The translations under genes were made by a program, and so were the position numbers. From NCBI GenBank assembly GCA_020851015.1, contig JADZDN010000383.1, positions 1 through 20,574 of the forward strand: DNA of 20,574 nt, in the 5' to 3' direction. How positions within the stretch are numbered: position 1 is the stretch's first letter; each line of letters begins with the position of its first letter. The notes below the pieces were generated by a model. That model was not told the origin of the DNA. It worked only from the letters and a program-made list of their open reading frames with translations, and ran no database searches. The DNA is from Alphaproteobacteria bacterium (lineage in GTDB: Bacteria; Pseudomonadota; Alphaproteobacteria; JAEULC01). Shown here piece after piece: positions 6,626 to 15,275 of the stretch.

Positions 6626-7470
6626 AAAAGCCCCCCAGATGGCTCAAGGGCGGCCAGGGTGCCGAACAGGGTCATCTGGGGAGGCTTACCGGGACCGATA
6701 ACTATTTTCTGCGTAAGCTCGCGGACCAGCCGGGCAGCTTCGCCCTGGGGCGGCTCGCCCAACCGTTCGGCCAGCGATTCGATCAGCGCCCGCCGCTCGG
6801 CCAGGATAGCCGTCTTGAGAAACAGTGGCCGCGCGCCGGTCTTGGCGCCCTGGCGGGCCTCATCGGCGGCAGCGATCGCGCCAGCTAGCGCCACGCGCTC
6901 GGCCTCGAGGCCCCGGAGCTTTGTCTTTAGCGTCGGGGAGAATCCGGCCTCGGCGATAGCGTCCGCCAGGCGGGCAAGCGCCCGGTCTAATTCCTTGAGA
7001 CGCACCGCGGCCCGGGCGGACTCGCCCTCGCTTTCGGCCGCCAAGCGTCGGCGCTCGGCCTGGTATTCCGCCACAAACTCCTCGAGGAGGGACTCGTCGG
7101 CCAGGGTGCGCTGGAGCCCCGCGAGCGCACGGGATTCGAGCTCGATTAGCTTGATGCGGGTGGCGTTGTCGCAGGTCCCACGCTCTTCGCGGTTCGAGCA
7201 GCCGAAGCGTCCATCCCCGTGGCTGACGACTGATCCGCCGCAGGAGGCGCAGCGTAGCAGGCCGCTGAAGAGGTAGGTGGCTCGCCGCGAGCGTCGGCTT
7301 GGCCCCTCATGGCGCGCAAGTTCGCGCCGCGCGCGATCCCACAGTTCGTCCGGCACGATGCGGAGCTGCGGAACGTGGGTCTCGATCTGTTCGGACGATG
7401 GCCGCGCAACGCTGCGACGGCGACCGGTGTCGGGATCCTTGACGAAGCGCCGTCGGTTGTAGGTGAGCCG
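6604..7470 (-). pseudogene. Large serine recombinase (site-specific integrase), truncated at its N-terminus
   Basis: About 288 codons matching the C-terminal half of a large serine recombinase. In order: the end of the Recombinase domain with RRRFVKDPDTGRR and VPQLRIVPDELWDRA; the zinc ribbon LFSGLLRCASCGGSVV with CxxC and two later cysteines (FGC, GTC); then a long Glu/Arg/Ala-rich coiled-coil region. The N-terminal resolvase domain with its catalytic serine, normally about 150 residues, is absent. The sequence changes to an ISL3 transposase remnant at about 7465-7480. The frame could be read from GTG 7356 as a 250-residue protein, but this would have no recombinase activity. The final codons and stop (6604-6606) lie inside the tRNA T-arm. 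It is probably the integrase of the element that inserted at this tRNA. Confidence 0.8.
6628..6687. repeat. Imperfect inverted repeat beside the tRNA, possibly part of an attachment site
   Basis: Arms AAGCCCCCCAGATG (6628-6641) and CATCTGGGGAGGCTT (6673-6687) are complementary apart from one base, with about 31 bases between them. They begin three bases after the tRNA CCA and lie within the last codons of the recombinase remnant. They could be recombinase binding arms of an attachment site or a transcript hairpin; there is no T-run for a terminator. Confidence 0.45.
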
Positions 7471-8503
7471 GTGACGAGCGCCGGAACGGCTGCCTCAATC
7501 GCGGCGACCGTGACAGCACGGTCTTTCGAGAGCTGTCGCGCGCGATCGTCCTCATGCACGCGACCACGCGCGACGACGGGCACTTGCGTGAACCGCGGCT
7601 CGATGCTGTCTCGGCGCGTCGGCGGCGCGTCACCCATTCCGTCACGACTCGCAGGCTGCCCTTGAAGCCGGCCGTCTTGAGACGCCACCAGAGTTCGGCG
7701 CCGTTGCGGCGGCCGTCCACTCCCGATCCAGCTCGGCGAGCCAGGGTTCCAGCGAGCTCATCCGGACGCGGAACACATCGCCTCGCTCGCCGCGCAAGAT
7801 CTGTCGAACGACCTGCCGGCTACACGCGGTATGGCGCACGATCGCCTTCATCGGCATCCCATCGTCGGCGAGCGCGCCGATGGTCTGATTGGTCTTCTCG
7901 CGACGGAGAAAGCCTTCATACTGAATGCGCTCGGCACAGGTCAGAAGCGCAGGGCTGACCTCGGCAGTGCCAAGCGCCTCTCGGGTCGGGCACATTGACT
8001 TCGCGCCGCCGTTCGAGATCGCAAACTATCGTTCCATAGCGATGCCCGCACTTCCATGCCCAGTCATCGACCCCAATAACCCGCAATGTCGCCGGCTGCC
8101 CCGACGGTTGAGAGCGTATGGCCCGCAGCAGCGTGTCTTTGCTGACCGGGAGCAGGAGCCGTCACGCCAGGCTTTGCCCTGAGCGATTGCCCAGGGCCAG
8201 GTCGAGGTAGCGGACGATGCCCTGTAGTCGCGACGTGCGGTGCGCGAATGGTCGCGTGATCGCGCAATCGAACTGCTCGGCGAATATCTTCCCGCGGCAA
8301 CCCGAATTACCGCAACGGAATCGTCGGACCTCCAGGTTGATTCGAACACAACGGCCATGTGCCGGAAGGTCGGCCACACCCCGCCGGTACCAACTATGAA
8401 CCCGCTGCGGCACCTGGCCGCGCGCCGGGCAAGAAGATGCCGCCGGTCTCGATCGCGCAATGGCGACAATCTCACGACAACCAGACCGGGAGCCATCGTC
8501 CAA
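7470..8503 (-). pseudogene. ISL3-family transposase remnant, multiply disrupted
   Basis: Pieces of one ISL3-family transposase occur in order on the minus strand. The N-terminal part (8503-8165) has the zinc-finger region QRVHSWYRRGVADLPAHG and VRRFRCGNSGC-FAE. An in-frame TGA at 8162-8164 interrupts it, probably from an Arg CGA. The same frame then continues RLLLPVSKDTLLRAI and VIGVDDWAWKCGHRYGTIV, holding the first catalytic Asp. Near 7985-7995 a deletion removes the middle, including the second Asp. The frame then changes to TCAERIQYEGFLRREKTN and SRQVVRQILRGERGDVFRVR. Further frameshifts fall near 7712 and 7533, with GFKGSLRVVTEWVTRRRRAE and LSKDRAVTVAAIEAAVPAL after them. The C-terminus is lost at about 7470. 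Inverted terminal repeats were not identified. It cannot encode an active transposase. Confidence 0.8.
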
Positions 8504-8611
8504 ATCTACGAAAGATTCTTTACTTCATCGGCATCACTCTTGCCTGGGTAGGGCTGGAGGCGTGTTCTAAAAGGCCAATGCAACAAGTACCCGCGCACTG
8601 GCGCATGCGAT

Positions 8612-9487
8612 TTATCGCCACTCATGGACCCAAAAGGGTTGTTTTTGATCGCCCGTAAATCGGATGACAGCGCTGCGGTACGCAGTACCATTTGCCGTTG
8701 CTACCTTTGTCGAAATCGCAAAAGCACGTCCGACTATGTCGACCAAGGAAGACGTCGTTCCCTCATTGCCGGTCCGAGTACGCGCAGGGCGCGCACCTGT
8801 CGGGGACTGGGTCGCCGAACTACCACCGGCTATTCCGGCCGCGACCTCCGGCAACAGCCTCCATAGTTCGTCGGGCGCCACTGCCGGATCCACCATGGCA
8901 CGGCGAGAAAAAACGGTCAGCATCGGTAAGACACGCTGCGCGACCACCGGCGATACGCCTAGGACCTGCTCCAGTTCTACGACGGTCTCGAAAGGACCAT
9001 TGCGCGGAACGTAGGGTAAGCCAACGGCCCGATAGTCCTGTTTCTCCGCTCCGTGTAGGCGGCGATCATCATCGCTATCGCGCCAGTCCGCGATGGCATC
9101 GACGATCGCGTCAAGCGAATACCGCTCCGCTCCCGCAGCGGCGAGGACAGCGCGCAATACCTCATCAGAAGCGGCATTCAGATCCACTTTACCAAATTCA
9201 TCCTGGATCATGATTTCAATTTGAGTGCCGGCGTAGGCAAAGTGCCGGACAGTCCCGTCGATCGGCCACGGATCAGTCTGATCGCGGGCCAGCAGCGCAA
9301 TCAGCGCCCGCGTAATGCCTGCTTCAGCCAGTGAACGCGCCTGGGCGTCCGCGACGACGCTTCGGGCAATGAAATGGTCTGTCCGCGAGGTCACGAATGC
9401 ACTGGTCGCGATGAGAGAGAGCAGGACTAAGATCCAGAGAGCCGCGACAAGAACGAAACCTTCATCATCCTTCCGGCGTTGCCGCAT
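8612..9487 (-). CDS. gspK: Type II secretion minor pseudopilin GspK
   Basis: A 291-residue protein, the large pseudopilin that caps the T2SS pseudopilus in the periplasm together with GspI and GspJ. The leader MRQRRKDDEG is followed by the hydrophobic helix FVLVAALWILVLLSLIATSAFV. As is usual for GspK, the Glu at position +5 found in other pseudopilins is absent (Val here). IQDEFGKVDLNAAS and ADWRDSDDD...GAEKQDY are typical GspK segments, the latter part of its metal-binding alpha domain. It starts four bases after the gspD stop and is the last gene of the operon. In most clusters gspK lies between gspJ and gspL, so its position here is displaced. Confidence 0.92.
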   Translation of the reverse strand: MRQRRKDDEGFVLVAALWILVLLSLIATSAFVTSRTDHFIARSVVADAQARSLAEAGITRALIALLARDQTDPWPIDGTVRHFAYAGTQIEIMIQDEFGKVDLNAASDEVLRAVLAAAGAERYSLDAIVDAIADWRDSDDDRRLHGAEKQDYRAVGLPYVPRNGPFETVVELEQVLGVSPVVAQRVLPMLTVFSRRAMVDPAVAPDELWRLLPEVAAGIAGGSSATQSPTGARPARTRTGNEGTTSSLVDIVGRAFAISTKVATANGTAYRSAVIRFTGDQKQPFWVHEWR

Positions 9488-9491
9488 TGGG

Positions 9492-11693
9492 CTATTGCTT
9501 CTCTGACGCTGTCAACGCACGCAGTCGCTCGCGAAATTCATCGGTAATCCGCCTGATGTCCGTGTCCGATCGGACGACCCGCGGGGTAATGAGGACCACC
9601 AATTCGGTGCGCGCATCGGTATCGGTTGTAGTCTTAAAGAAGTTCCCAACGATTGGAATCTCCTTCAAGACAGGCATTCCGCTATTGCCAAACGTGCGGC
9701 GATCGCGAATCAAGCCGCCGAGTGCGATGGTTTCGCCGCTGCGAACGCTAATCGTGCTGTTAAATTTGCGCTGCTGTATGGTTGGTGAATCGATGCCGGA
9801 GGTGGTCGTTCGGGCCACGTCGCTGACCTCCTGGCTGAACTCCATCTGTGCCTGACCGCTGTCATTAACCCGTGGTGTAACCTTCAAGATCACGCCCGTG
9901 TCTCGAAACTGGATTGTATTCACGACCGGCGCTCCAGGCGCAAGAACGCTTGTTGCCTGCTGCGTTGCGATCGGTACCTGATCGCCCACTTGCAGCGTGG
10001 CGGTCTGGTTGTTGAGGACCATCATCTGCGGCGACGACAATACGTTAAGCGTCGTGATGCTCGCCAAGGCGTCAAGAACGATGCGGATATTGGTACCGGA
10101 GGAAAATACCGTCGCGTAGCCCGGGAATACAGCGGAGACCGCACCGTTTGCAGCGTTGCTCAGCGTGTTCGTGAAATTCCCATTCTGGAAGAACCACTGC
10201 AGGCCATAGCGAAGGTCTGACGTCAGGGTGACTTCTGCGACGACCGCCTCGATCAAAACTTGAAGTGGCGGCACATCGAGCTTCGTCAATGCTGCCTCAA
10301 TGACACGATACTCTCGCGGCGTCGTTAGGATCAGGAGGGCGTTGTTGTTTTCGTCCGCGATAATCTGCGGCACGCGCGTGCCGGCAACGCGGATGCCTTC
10401 TTCGCCACCTACCCCGGGCGCGCTCAGCGGTTTTCGGTCCTGGGGCTCTGCGCCGGGGGGTGGGGACACAGGGAATGGAACTGGTACGGCTACACCTGGT
10501 ACGGCGGATGGAACCGCGAGAATTGATGGCAGCGCCGCCGGTCCGTCTGACGACTTTGCTGATGCAAAAGCCGTCGAACCGCGGTCAGCTCCCTTGCGTC
10601 CGAAAACGCTTGTGAGCGTGGCCGCTAAATCGGACGCCCTGCCATTCTGCACGTTGTAGACGAAGAGACGTTCGTCCACGGCTTCGGATCGCTGGTCCAG
10701 GCGCTCGATCCACGTCGATGCCTCCTGGAGATAGGACGGCGTCCTGCTGGAGGCGAGGATTGCGTTCAGGCGCTCGATTACCGTAAATCTCACCACTCCT
10801 GTCGTGGGTGATTTTTCGCCACCGAAAATCGCATCGAGGTCCTTGACTAGCGCCTTTGCCTCCGCATTCTTCGGATAGAAGAGGGCGAACGACATACCTT
10901 TGAATATCCCAGTGTCGAACAGTGCCACTAGGTCGGCAATATTTGCGAGTTCACGCTGCGAGCCGGCGACGATCAGCACGTTGCGCGACGGCACGGTCCT
11001 GACAACAGTGTCGGCCGGTACGATCGAACGCAGCAGGTTTTGGATTTCGTCGACCGTGGTGAACCGAAGCGGGATCACGCGAATGGCGTAACCCGGTTCT
11101 CCGCCCACCGTCCCGGTACGCCCTATTGTGGGCGCGAAGCGTATCGCATCGGCGGCCGGCGCGACCGTATAGACTTCGTTGGTCTTCACGACAGACAGGC
11201 CACTGAGCCTCAGGGCATTTTCCAGTATCGGGAGCACAGATGCTTTATCAATAGGTTGGCTCGTCTGCAGCGTTACGCTTCCTTGCGCGCGAGCGTCAAC
11301 GGCAAAGGGAACCTTTAGTATCTCCGTGAATACGACACGAGCCACTTCGCGGACATCGGCGTTCCGAAAGTTCAATGAAATATCGCCGATCGATTCCTGC
11401 ACGGCGGGTCGCATCGGTATGCGTTGCGGGCCAAGTGGGTCACTCGTATCGAGAAACATTTGCGGCTGCCACCGGTCTGCTGGTTGAGCGGCAGCAGGCT
11501 GCACCTCCGGTTTCGGCGGCGGATTTTCCGGCTGGGCCGTTCTTGGCTTGAGCGCAGTCGGCACGGTGCGCACCGGTTCGTCACTTGCACAAGCAGTCAG
11601 CCCTATTGCTACAAGGCACATTGCGGCGACTGCACGCAATCCGGCGGTAAGAGCGGGACTCGCCTGATTGCAAGCTTTGGCCATGATCTGCAC
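9492..11693 (-). CDS. gspD: Type II secretion outer-membrane secretin GspD, probable lipoprotein
   Basis: A 733-residue secretin forming the outer-membrane channel of the T2SS. The N-terminus has a hydrophobic stretch ending in GLTAC, a lipobox with lipidated Cys35, so it may insert without a pilotin. N0 starts at about residue 90 (ISLNFRNADVREVARVV), followed by N1 (IRVIPLRFTTVDEIQNLL) and N2. N3 is interrupted by a Pro/Ala-rich insert of about 70 residues before RVPQIIADENNNALLI. The secretin core has VLIEAVVAEVTL, LNVLSSPQMMVLNNQ, VGDQVPI, FRDTGVILKVTPRV and IPIVGNFF. The first codon is GTG 11693, overlapping the upstream TAG by one base; ATG 11684 is an alternative start. gspK follows after four bases. 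Confidence 0.95.
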   Translation of the reverse strand: MQIMAKACNQASPALTAGLRAVAAMCLVAIGLTACASDEPVRTVPTALKPRTAQPENPPPKPEVQPAAAQPADRWQPQMFLDTSDPLGPQRIPMRPAVQESIGDISLNFRNADVREVARVVFTEILKVPFAVDARAQGSVTLQTSQPIDKASVLPILENALRLSGLSVVKTNEVYTVAPAADAIRFAPTIGRTGTVGGEPGYAIRVIPLRFTTVDEIQNLLRSIVPADTVVRTVPSRNVLIVAGSQRELANIADLVALFDTGIFKGMSFALFYPKNAEAKALVKDLDAIFGGEKSPTTGVVRFTVIERLNAILASSRTPSYLQEASTWIERLDQRSEAVDERLFVYNVQNGRASDLAATLTSVFGRKGADRGSTAFASAKSSDGPAALPSILAVPSAVPGVAVPVPFPVSPPPGAEPQDRKPLSAPGVGGEEGIRVAGTRVPQIIADENNNALLILTTPREYRVIEAALTKLDVPPLQVLIEAVVAEVTLTSDLRYGLQWFFQNGNFTNTLSNAANGAVSAVFPGYATVFSSGTNIRIVLDALASITTLNVLSSPQMMVLNNQTATLQVGDQVPIATQQATSVLAPGAPVVNTIQFRDTGVILKVTPRVNDSGQAQMEFSQEVSDVARTTTSGIDSPTIQQRKFNSTISVRSGETIALGGLIRDRRTFGNSGMPVLKEIPIVGNFFKTTTDTDARTELVVLITPRVVRSDTDIRRITDEFRERLRALTASEKQ

Positions 11694-12313
11694 TATCGGA
11701 CTGGAGCTAACGGCATCGGCTGCACCATCGGGACGCCAGACGGTGGCATGGCCGGCTGTGCGAAGATCGGCAGACTGGCGCCGATTTGAGCGGATGGGCT
11801 AGACTCCTTCGGAAATTCGGCAACATATTCGCCCGTGGCCGCGCGAAAGATGACGCGGTCGTCGCCGATTTTTTGGACGCTCCATCCCTGGAGATTTTCG
11901 CCTTCGCCAAGTTGGACAAGATTGGTACCTCCTGCCATACGGAAAAGTGCGATTCGGCGCTCACCCGACATTGCGATTCCGACCAGTGTGTACGATTGAA
12001 GCGCCGATGAGGAAATCACGGGCGCTGGTATTGGCGGGGCGGCGATGGGAGGCGTGGGTGACGGTGGCCGCCGTGTCGGATGAAACAGAAATCGTTCGGA
12101 GATTGCAGAGAAAGCCTGCTTGGGCGGCGGCATTAGGACCTCCGGTTTTGCCATGCTCGCCGTCGGCGTTGCGGTAGCTGCTGCCAGACGCGGCGCTGTA
12201 TGGACGATTGGCGGCGGGTTAAGCTGCTGCCACACTGCTAGGCTCAATCCCGCGCAAGCTGCTGATAGGGCTAGCGCAGCCCGGAAGGGGCGCATGTTGC
12301 TGGCGAATGTCAC
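11693..12313 (-). CDS. T2SS inner-membrane protein with GspC-type homology region (GspN/GspC-like)
   Basis: A 206-residue bitopic protein with a short cytoplasmic N-terminus, one membrane span (about 10-29, ALALSAACAGLSLAVW), a Pro-rich linker (about 33-95), then a small beta domain LQSYTLVGIAMSGERRIALF...YVAEF (about 105-170). This resembles the homology region by which GspC contacts the N0 domain of the secretin. There is no PDZ or coiled-coil domain, so it is shorter than classical GspC (about 270). Its place between gspM and gspD is that of XpsN in Xanthomonas, which substitutes for GspC. It overlaps gspM by ATGA and gspD by one base. It likely links the inner-membrane platform to the secretin. 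Confidence 0.78.
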   Translation of the reverse strand: MTFASNMRPFRAALALSAACAGLSLAVWQQLNPPPIVHTAPRLAAATATPTASMAKPEVLMPPPKQAFSAISERFLFHPTRRPPSPTPPIAAPPIPAPVISSSALQSYTLVGIAMSGERRIALFRMAGGTNLVQLGEGENLQGWSVQKIGDDRVIFRAATGEYVAEFPKESSPSAQIGASLPIFAQPAMPPSGVPMVQPMPLAPVR

Positions 12314-12888
12314 GGCGAAGTCCGAAAATACGCATGGATGTCGACCCGCATCGCTAGGTCAGCTCTGGGCGCCGAAAGAGGAGCGGTCGCGACCGAGTCC
12401 GGAACGCGAAGATCGAAATTGTCGGCAAACAGCGAGGGAGAGGCCGCTCTAAGCTCGTATAGCAGGTCAAGGAGCCGGGACCCTGGTATAGTGGCATCCA
12501 CGCGGATAGCGATGCGCTGCGCCGTGCCTTCGGGATTGGGTGGAAGGGCTTGTAGCGAGCGTAGCGCCGCGCCGTTCATTTCAAGTACGCGTCTTGCCGT
12601 CGCTTGCAGCGCCGAGCTTGCGGCGGCGGGATTGGGCCCCTCGACATAACCGGTCTCGGCCAATTGCGTTTTTCGCACTTGATCCAATTGGTACCGAAGG
12701 TCTGGGACTGCGGCGCCGCGCGCCTCGAACTCCAAAACGATTCGCTGAGAATTTGCAATCGTCTTCTTGAGATCGCCGAAAGCTTCGATAATCGGCCAGA
12801 TCACAATCAGCCACGCTGCGGCAAGCACGAGGACCAGTATACCGATCGCGAGCAACTGGTCACGACGCGTGGGTGTGGTAACCGTCAT
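12310..12888 (-). CDS. gspM: T2SS inner-membrane platform protein GspM
   Basis: A 192-residue bitopic protein. A short cytoplasmic N-terminus MTVTTPTRRDQ precedes one membrane span (about 12-34, LLAIGILVLVLAAAWLIVIWPII). A helical segment and a periplasmic ferredoxin-like domain follow (about 95-190). This is the form of GspM, which pairs with GspL in the platform that recruits the GspE ATPase. The protein is poorly conserved as a family, so the call rests on topology, size, and position directly after gspL with an ATGA overlap (12885-12888). It also overlaps the next gene by ATGA. Confidence 0.82.
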   Translation of the reverse strand: MTVTTPTRRDQLLAIGILVLVLAAAWLIVIWPIIEAFGDLKKTIANSQRIVLEFEARGAAVPDLRYQLDQVRKTQLAETGYVEGPNPAAASSALQATARRVLEMNGAALRSLQALPPNPEGTAQRIAIRVDATIPGSRLLDLLYELRAASPSLFADNFDLRVPDSVATAPLSAPRADLAMRVDIHAYFRTSP

Positions 12889-13982
12889 GGTTTACCGCCC
12901 GCCCGGATGTCGAAGGAGATGTCGTACCGGTCGGAACCCGCGGACTGCCGGGTAACTGGCGCGCGAAATCGCGCATTCTGGAATAGCGCCGACTTGTCGA
13001 AAGTGGAAAGGAGTTGCGTCGCATTGGGCGCAAAGCCAGAAATGCGGGCTTCCTTCCCCGCAATCTGCAGGTGATTGACCCAACCGTCGTCATTGATCGT
13101 CTGGGTGATCTCGTGGACGATCTCCAGCGGCGAGGTCTGGTCGCGCCGTCGTGCCAGAAACCCAGTCTGGGATAGGGCGCGCTCCAGCTCCTTGCGAAGC
13201 AAATCGGCCTGCCGAGACTGCGCTTTCGCTCTCTCAAGTTGGCCCGCGAGTGCTGCCGCATCGGCTTCGAGGTTAGCATAGGCGAGACTGAGTGCCCATG
13301 CGGCGACGAGCACGGCAATGCCAGCCAAGACAAAGTTAAGGAGAGCCGGGAATGACCAAGCCCCAGCCCCTCCAGCCCGTAGGAAGTTGATCACCTCGTC
13401 TTGGCTCTCGGCGGCGTCGCCAATAATCCCAATCGATCTGGGAGCAATGCTCCAATGGCGACAAGCGGCAATCGCCGAATCGACGATCGATCGCTTCACG
13501 ACCGCAAGTTCGACTGCAATTTCACCGCGCGTGGACTCGCGCCCCACCACTCGATAGTCGTGATATACGTCGTCCGACGAAAAAGGTGTCTGTCGGTCGA
13601 TCTCATTTGCCACGATCGGCCGGAGGTTTCCCTCCGCTGCCATCGGCAGCATCAGGTGACGTCGAAAAACATCGCTTGGCGGCAACAACAGCACTGTTCG
13701 CGATCGCGCCTTTTCCGACACCGAGCGAAGCGCCACGGGAGGAGGCATGGCCAGAACGTCGCCCCGCACTCCGTCGCAGACAATGGTGCGTGAACCCGCA
13801 CGGCAATGGCGGACCGTGAAATTGTCAGGCCCAAATTCGACGGCGAGATTGTCGCGCCATCGGCTGGGAAGTCGGCGCAAAGGCCCAGGGATCGTGACCG
13901 CGAGAGATCTTAACCACCAACCCAAGAACTGGCGAACGATCTCAGGAGGGCGCGAGCGCAACGAGCGGGTCAGTGCATTCAT
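12885..13982 (-). CDS. gspL: T2SS inner-membrane platform protein GspL
   Basis: A 365-residue protein starting at ATG 13982, one base after the gspJ TGA; the frame also opens 17 codons upstream but inside gspJ. The cytoplasmic actin-like half (about 1-205) contains NEIDRQTPFSSDDVYHDYRV, a segment typical of the GspL/PilM-PilN group. One membrane span is at about 210-236 (SFPALLNFVLAGIAVLVAAW). Then come a coiled coil rich in Ala, Glu and Arg, and a periplasmic ferredoxin-like domain ending SDRYDISFDIRAGG. GspL binds GspE in the cytoplasm and GspM in the periplasm. Its N-terminus has an extra basic stretch (first 40 residues) compared with classical GspL. Confidence 0.85.
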   Translation of the reverse strand: MNALTRSLRSRPPEIVRQFLGWWLRSLAVTIPGPLRRLPSRWRDNLAVEFGPDNFTVRHCRAGSRTIVCDGVRGDVLAMPPPVALRSVSEKARSRTVLLLPPSDVFRRHLMLPMAAEGNLRPIVANEIDRQTPFSSDDVYHDYRVVGRESTRGEIAVELAVVKRSIVDSAIAACRHWSIAPRSIGIIGDAAESQDEVINFLRAGGAGAWSFPALLNFVLAGIAVLVAAWALSLAYANLEADAAALAGQLERAKAQSRQADLLRKELERALSQTGFLARRRDQTSPLEIVHEITQTINDDGWVNHLQIAGKEARISGFAPNATQLLSTFDKSALFQNARFRAPVTRQSAGSDRYDISFDIRAGGKP

Positions 13983-13983
13983 A

Positions 13984-14673
13984 TCACCGGCCTCGACAGC
14001 CGCGCGTGAGCGGATCGAACACGCAGGTCGCATCTACGTCGACTGCAGGTGCCACCAGCATTCGCGGCCAACTCCGCCGATGATCTGCAAACGCGATTTC
14101 CACGCTGATCAGGCGCGGTAGGGCCTTCTGCTCAATCCAATCGTTGCGCCACGCAGGTGTCGTCGCACCCTCTGCTTGCCCGAAATATCCGAGGCGAAAT
14201 GCGCTCATGCCGGTAAGCAGTTCGGTCTCTATCTGTCCACTAGGGGCTGCACCAAAGCCAGGTTCGTTGCGCTCGGGTCGCCAAGATGCGAGTAGTCGCC
14301 CGTTTGCCGTTGAGTCGATTCGCACGCGCTGGAAACCGCCCAACGCGGCACCGCTCGACATCGGTGCGGAAAGCTCGATGCTCTCCGGCATGCCTCGAAA
14401 TGCAATGATGACACGCCCGTCGTCCTGGCGAACTAATGCCGGATAGGCCTGTTCGAGGAGGCGGCGCAAGAACGACTGCACGACGCCGACGTCGGCACTG
14501 GCCTCGCTTCTGTACTCAGTGGACGTCCATACGCTCGCACTAATCCTTAGGGCAGAAAATACCAGTAACGACATGAACCCGAGAAGCCCTAGAACGACGA
14601 GCACCTCGATCAGCGTAAAGCCCGCGGCGTTCGCGTCCGGTCGCAGCCGGATTGCTTTTGGATAACTTTTCAC
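13984..14673 (-). CDS. gspJ: T2SS minor pseudopilin GspJ
   Basis: A 229-residue pseudopilin. After a 17-residue leader, the prepilin peptidase site AAGFTLIEVLVVLGLLGFMS shows Gly18 before the cut, Phe at +1 and Glu at +5. The remaining periplasmic part has the size and late-strand pattern of GspJ, including LPRLISVEIAFADHR, which forms the tip complex with GspI and GspK. The leader is longer than the usual 6-8 residues. The ATG overlaps the gspI stop by ATGA (14670-14673), indicating translational coupling. Confidence 0.92.
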   Translation of the reverse strand: MKSYPKAIRLRPDANAAGFTLIEVLVVLGLLGFMSLLVFSALRISASVWTSTEYRSEASADVGVVQSFLRRLLEQAYPALVRQDDGRVIIAFRGMPESIELSAPMSSGAALGGFQRVRIDSTANGRLLASWRPERNEPGFGAAPSGQIETELLTGMSAFRLGYFGQAEGATTPAWRNDWIEQKALPRLISVEIAFADHRRSWPRMLVAPAVDVDATCVFDPLTRGCRGR

Positions 14674-15275
14674 GGCCGTTGCCCGAGCCGCAGGGTTCGG
14701 AGCGAAACCGATCGCTCGTTGCTTCCCTCAAGCCAAGCAACCGTCACGGCTACGTCGTAGGCCGCCAGGCCATAAGGATTTTCCCGTAGGATATCGACGT
14801 TCTGGCGAATTGCGAGGGCCCAGCGGAACTTGCCATCCGCTCCACCGGCGGTTCCCTCGCGAATCGGAATCGTCGTTCCTGCCTCTGCCAGCTTGCTTTC
14901 GGCCAATGCAAGTGAAACGCGCTCGGCCTCGGATCGCGTCGAGCGGTGGGCGATGTCTGAGAACAATGGGACGATCGCACCGAGCGAAACAGAGAGGATC
15001 GCGAGCGCTACAAGAACTTCAACCAGGGTAAATCCCGATCTCCAATTGCGCGACCGTTGGTCGGCGAACAATTTCGCGCGCGATGGCAAGGGATTGGGCG
15101 TTTTGAGCTCGCGTCTCATCGAAGAATGCAGTCGGCGGCGCCAAGCGAGCGCTGTTTCGCGCGTTCGCACCGCCAGCTGAAACACTGAGTCAGCATGCCA
15201 AGCCGTTTGCGCCGTTGGGTGCCTTACACGTTGATCTGACGCGGGTCGGCGGCGCGTGTGGTTGGTCAGTCTCAT
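14670..15275 (-). CDS. gspI: T2SS minor pseudopilin GspI
   Basis: A pseudopilin with the cleavage motif SGFTLVEVLVALAILSVSLGAI, and VSLALAESKLAEAG, which is typical of GspI (the LA-E-KL motif). The outermost start, ATG 15275, overlaps the gspH TGA by ATGA and has a weak TAGGT binding site, but it gives an 80-residue leader before the Gly. ATG 15119 would give a 28-residue leader but has no visible ribosome binding site. I report the coupled start, with the alternative considered about equally likely. The mature protein is about 120 residues, normal for GspI, which nucleates the pseudopilus tip. Confidence 0.88.
   Translation of the reverse strand: MRLTNHTRRRPASDQRVRHPTAQTAWHADSVFQLAVRTRETALAWRRRLHSSMRRELKTPNPLPSRAKLFADQRSRNWRSGFTLVEVLVALAILSVSLGAIVPLFSDIAHRSTRSEAERVSLALAESKLAEAGTTIPIREGTAGGADGKFRWALAIRQNVDILRENPYGLAAYDVAVTVAWLEGSNERSVSLRTLRLGQRP

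Noticed and set aside
6592..6888. A plus-strand frame beginning MVGGSNPSPATKK
   Set aside because: It starts inside the tRNA gene; this kind of peptide is a well-known artefact of translating a tRNA 3' end.
6604..7356. An intact 250-residue recombinase gene starting at GTG 7356
   Set aside because: It lacks the catalytic resolvase domain and the homology continues upstream of the start in the same frame, so it is a fragment.
8504..8611. Terminator or IS end between gspK and the ISL3 remnant
   Set aside because: Only short 4-base symmetric pieces and no T-run were seen; no matching inverted end was found at the other side of the remnant.
8664..9213. Plus-strand frames opposite gspK
   Set aside because: Shadows without motifs; the minus strand encodes a clear GspK.
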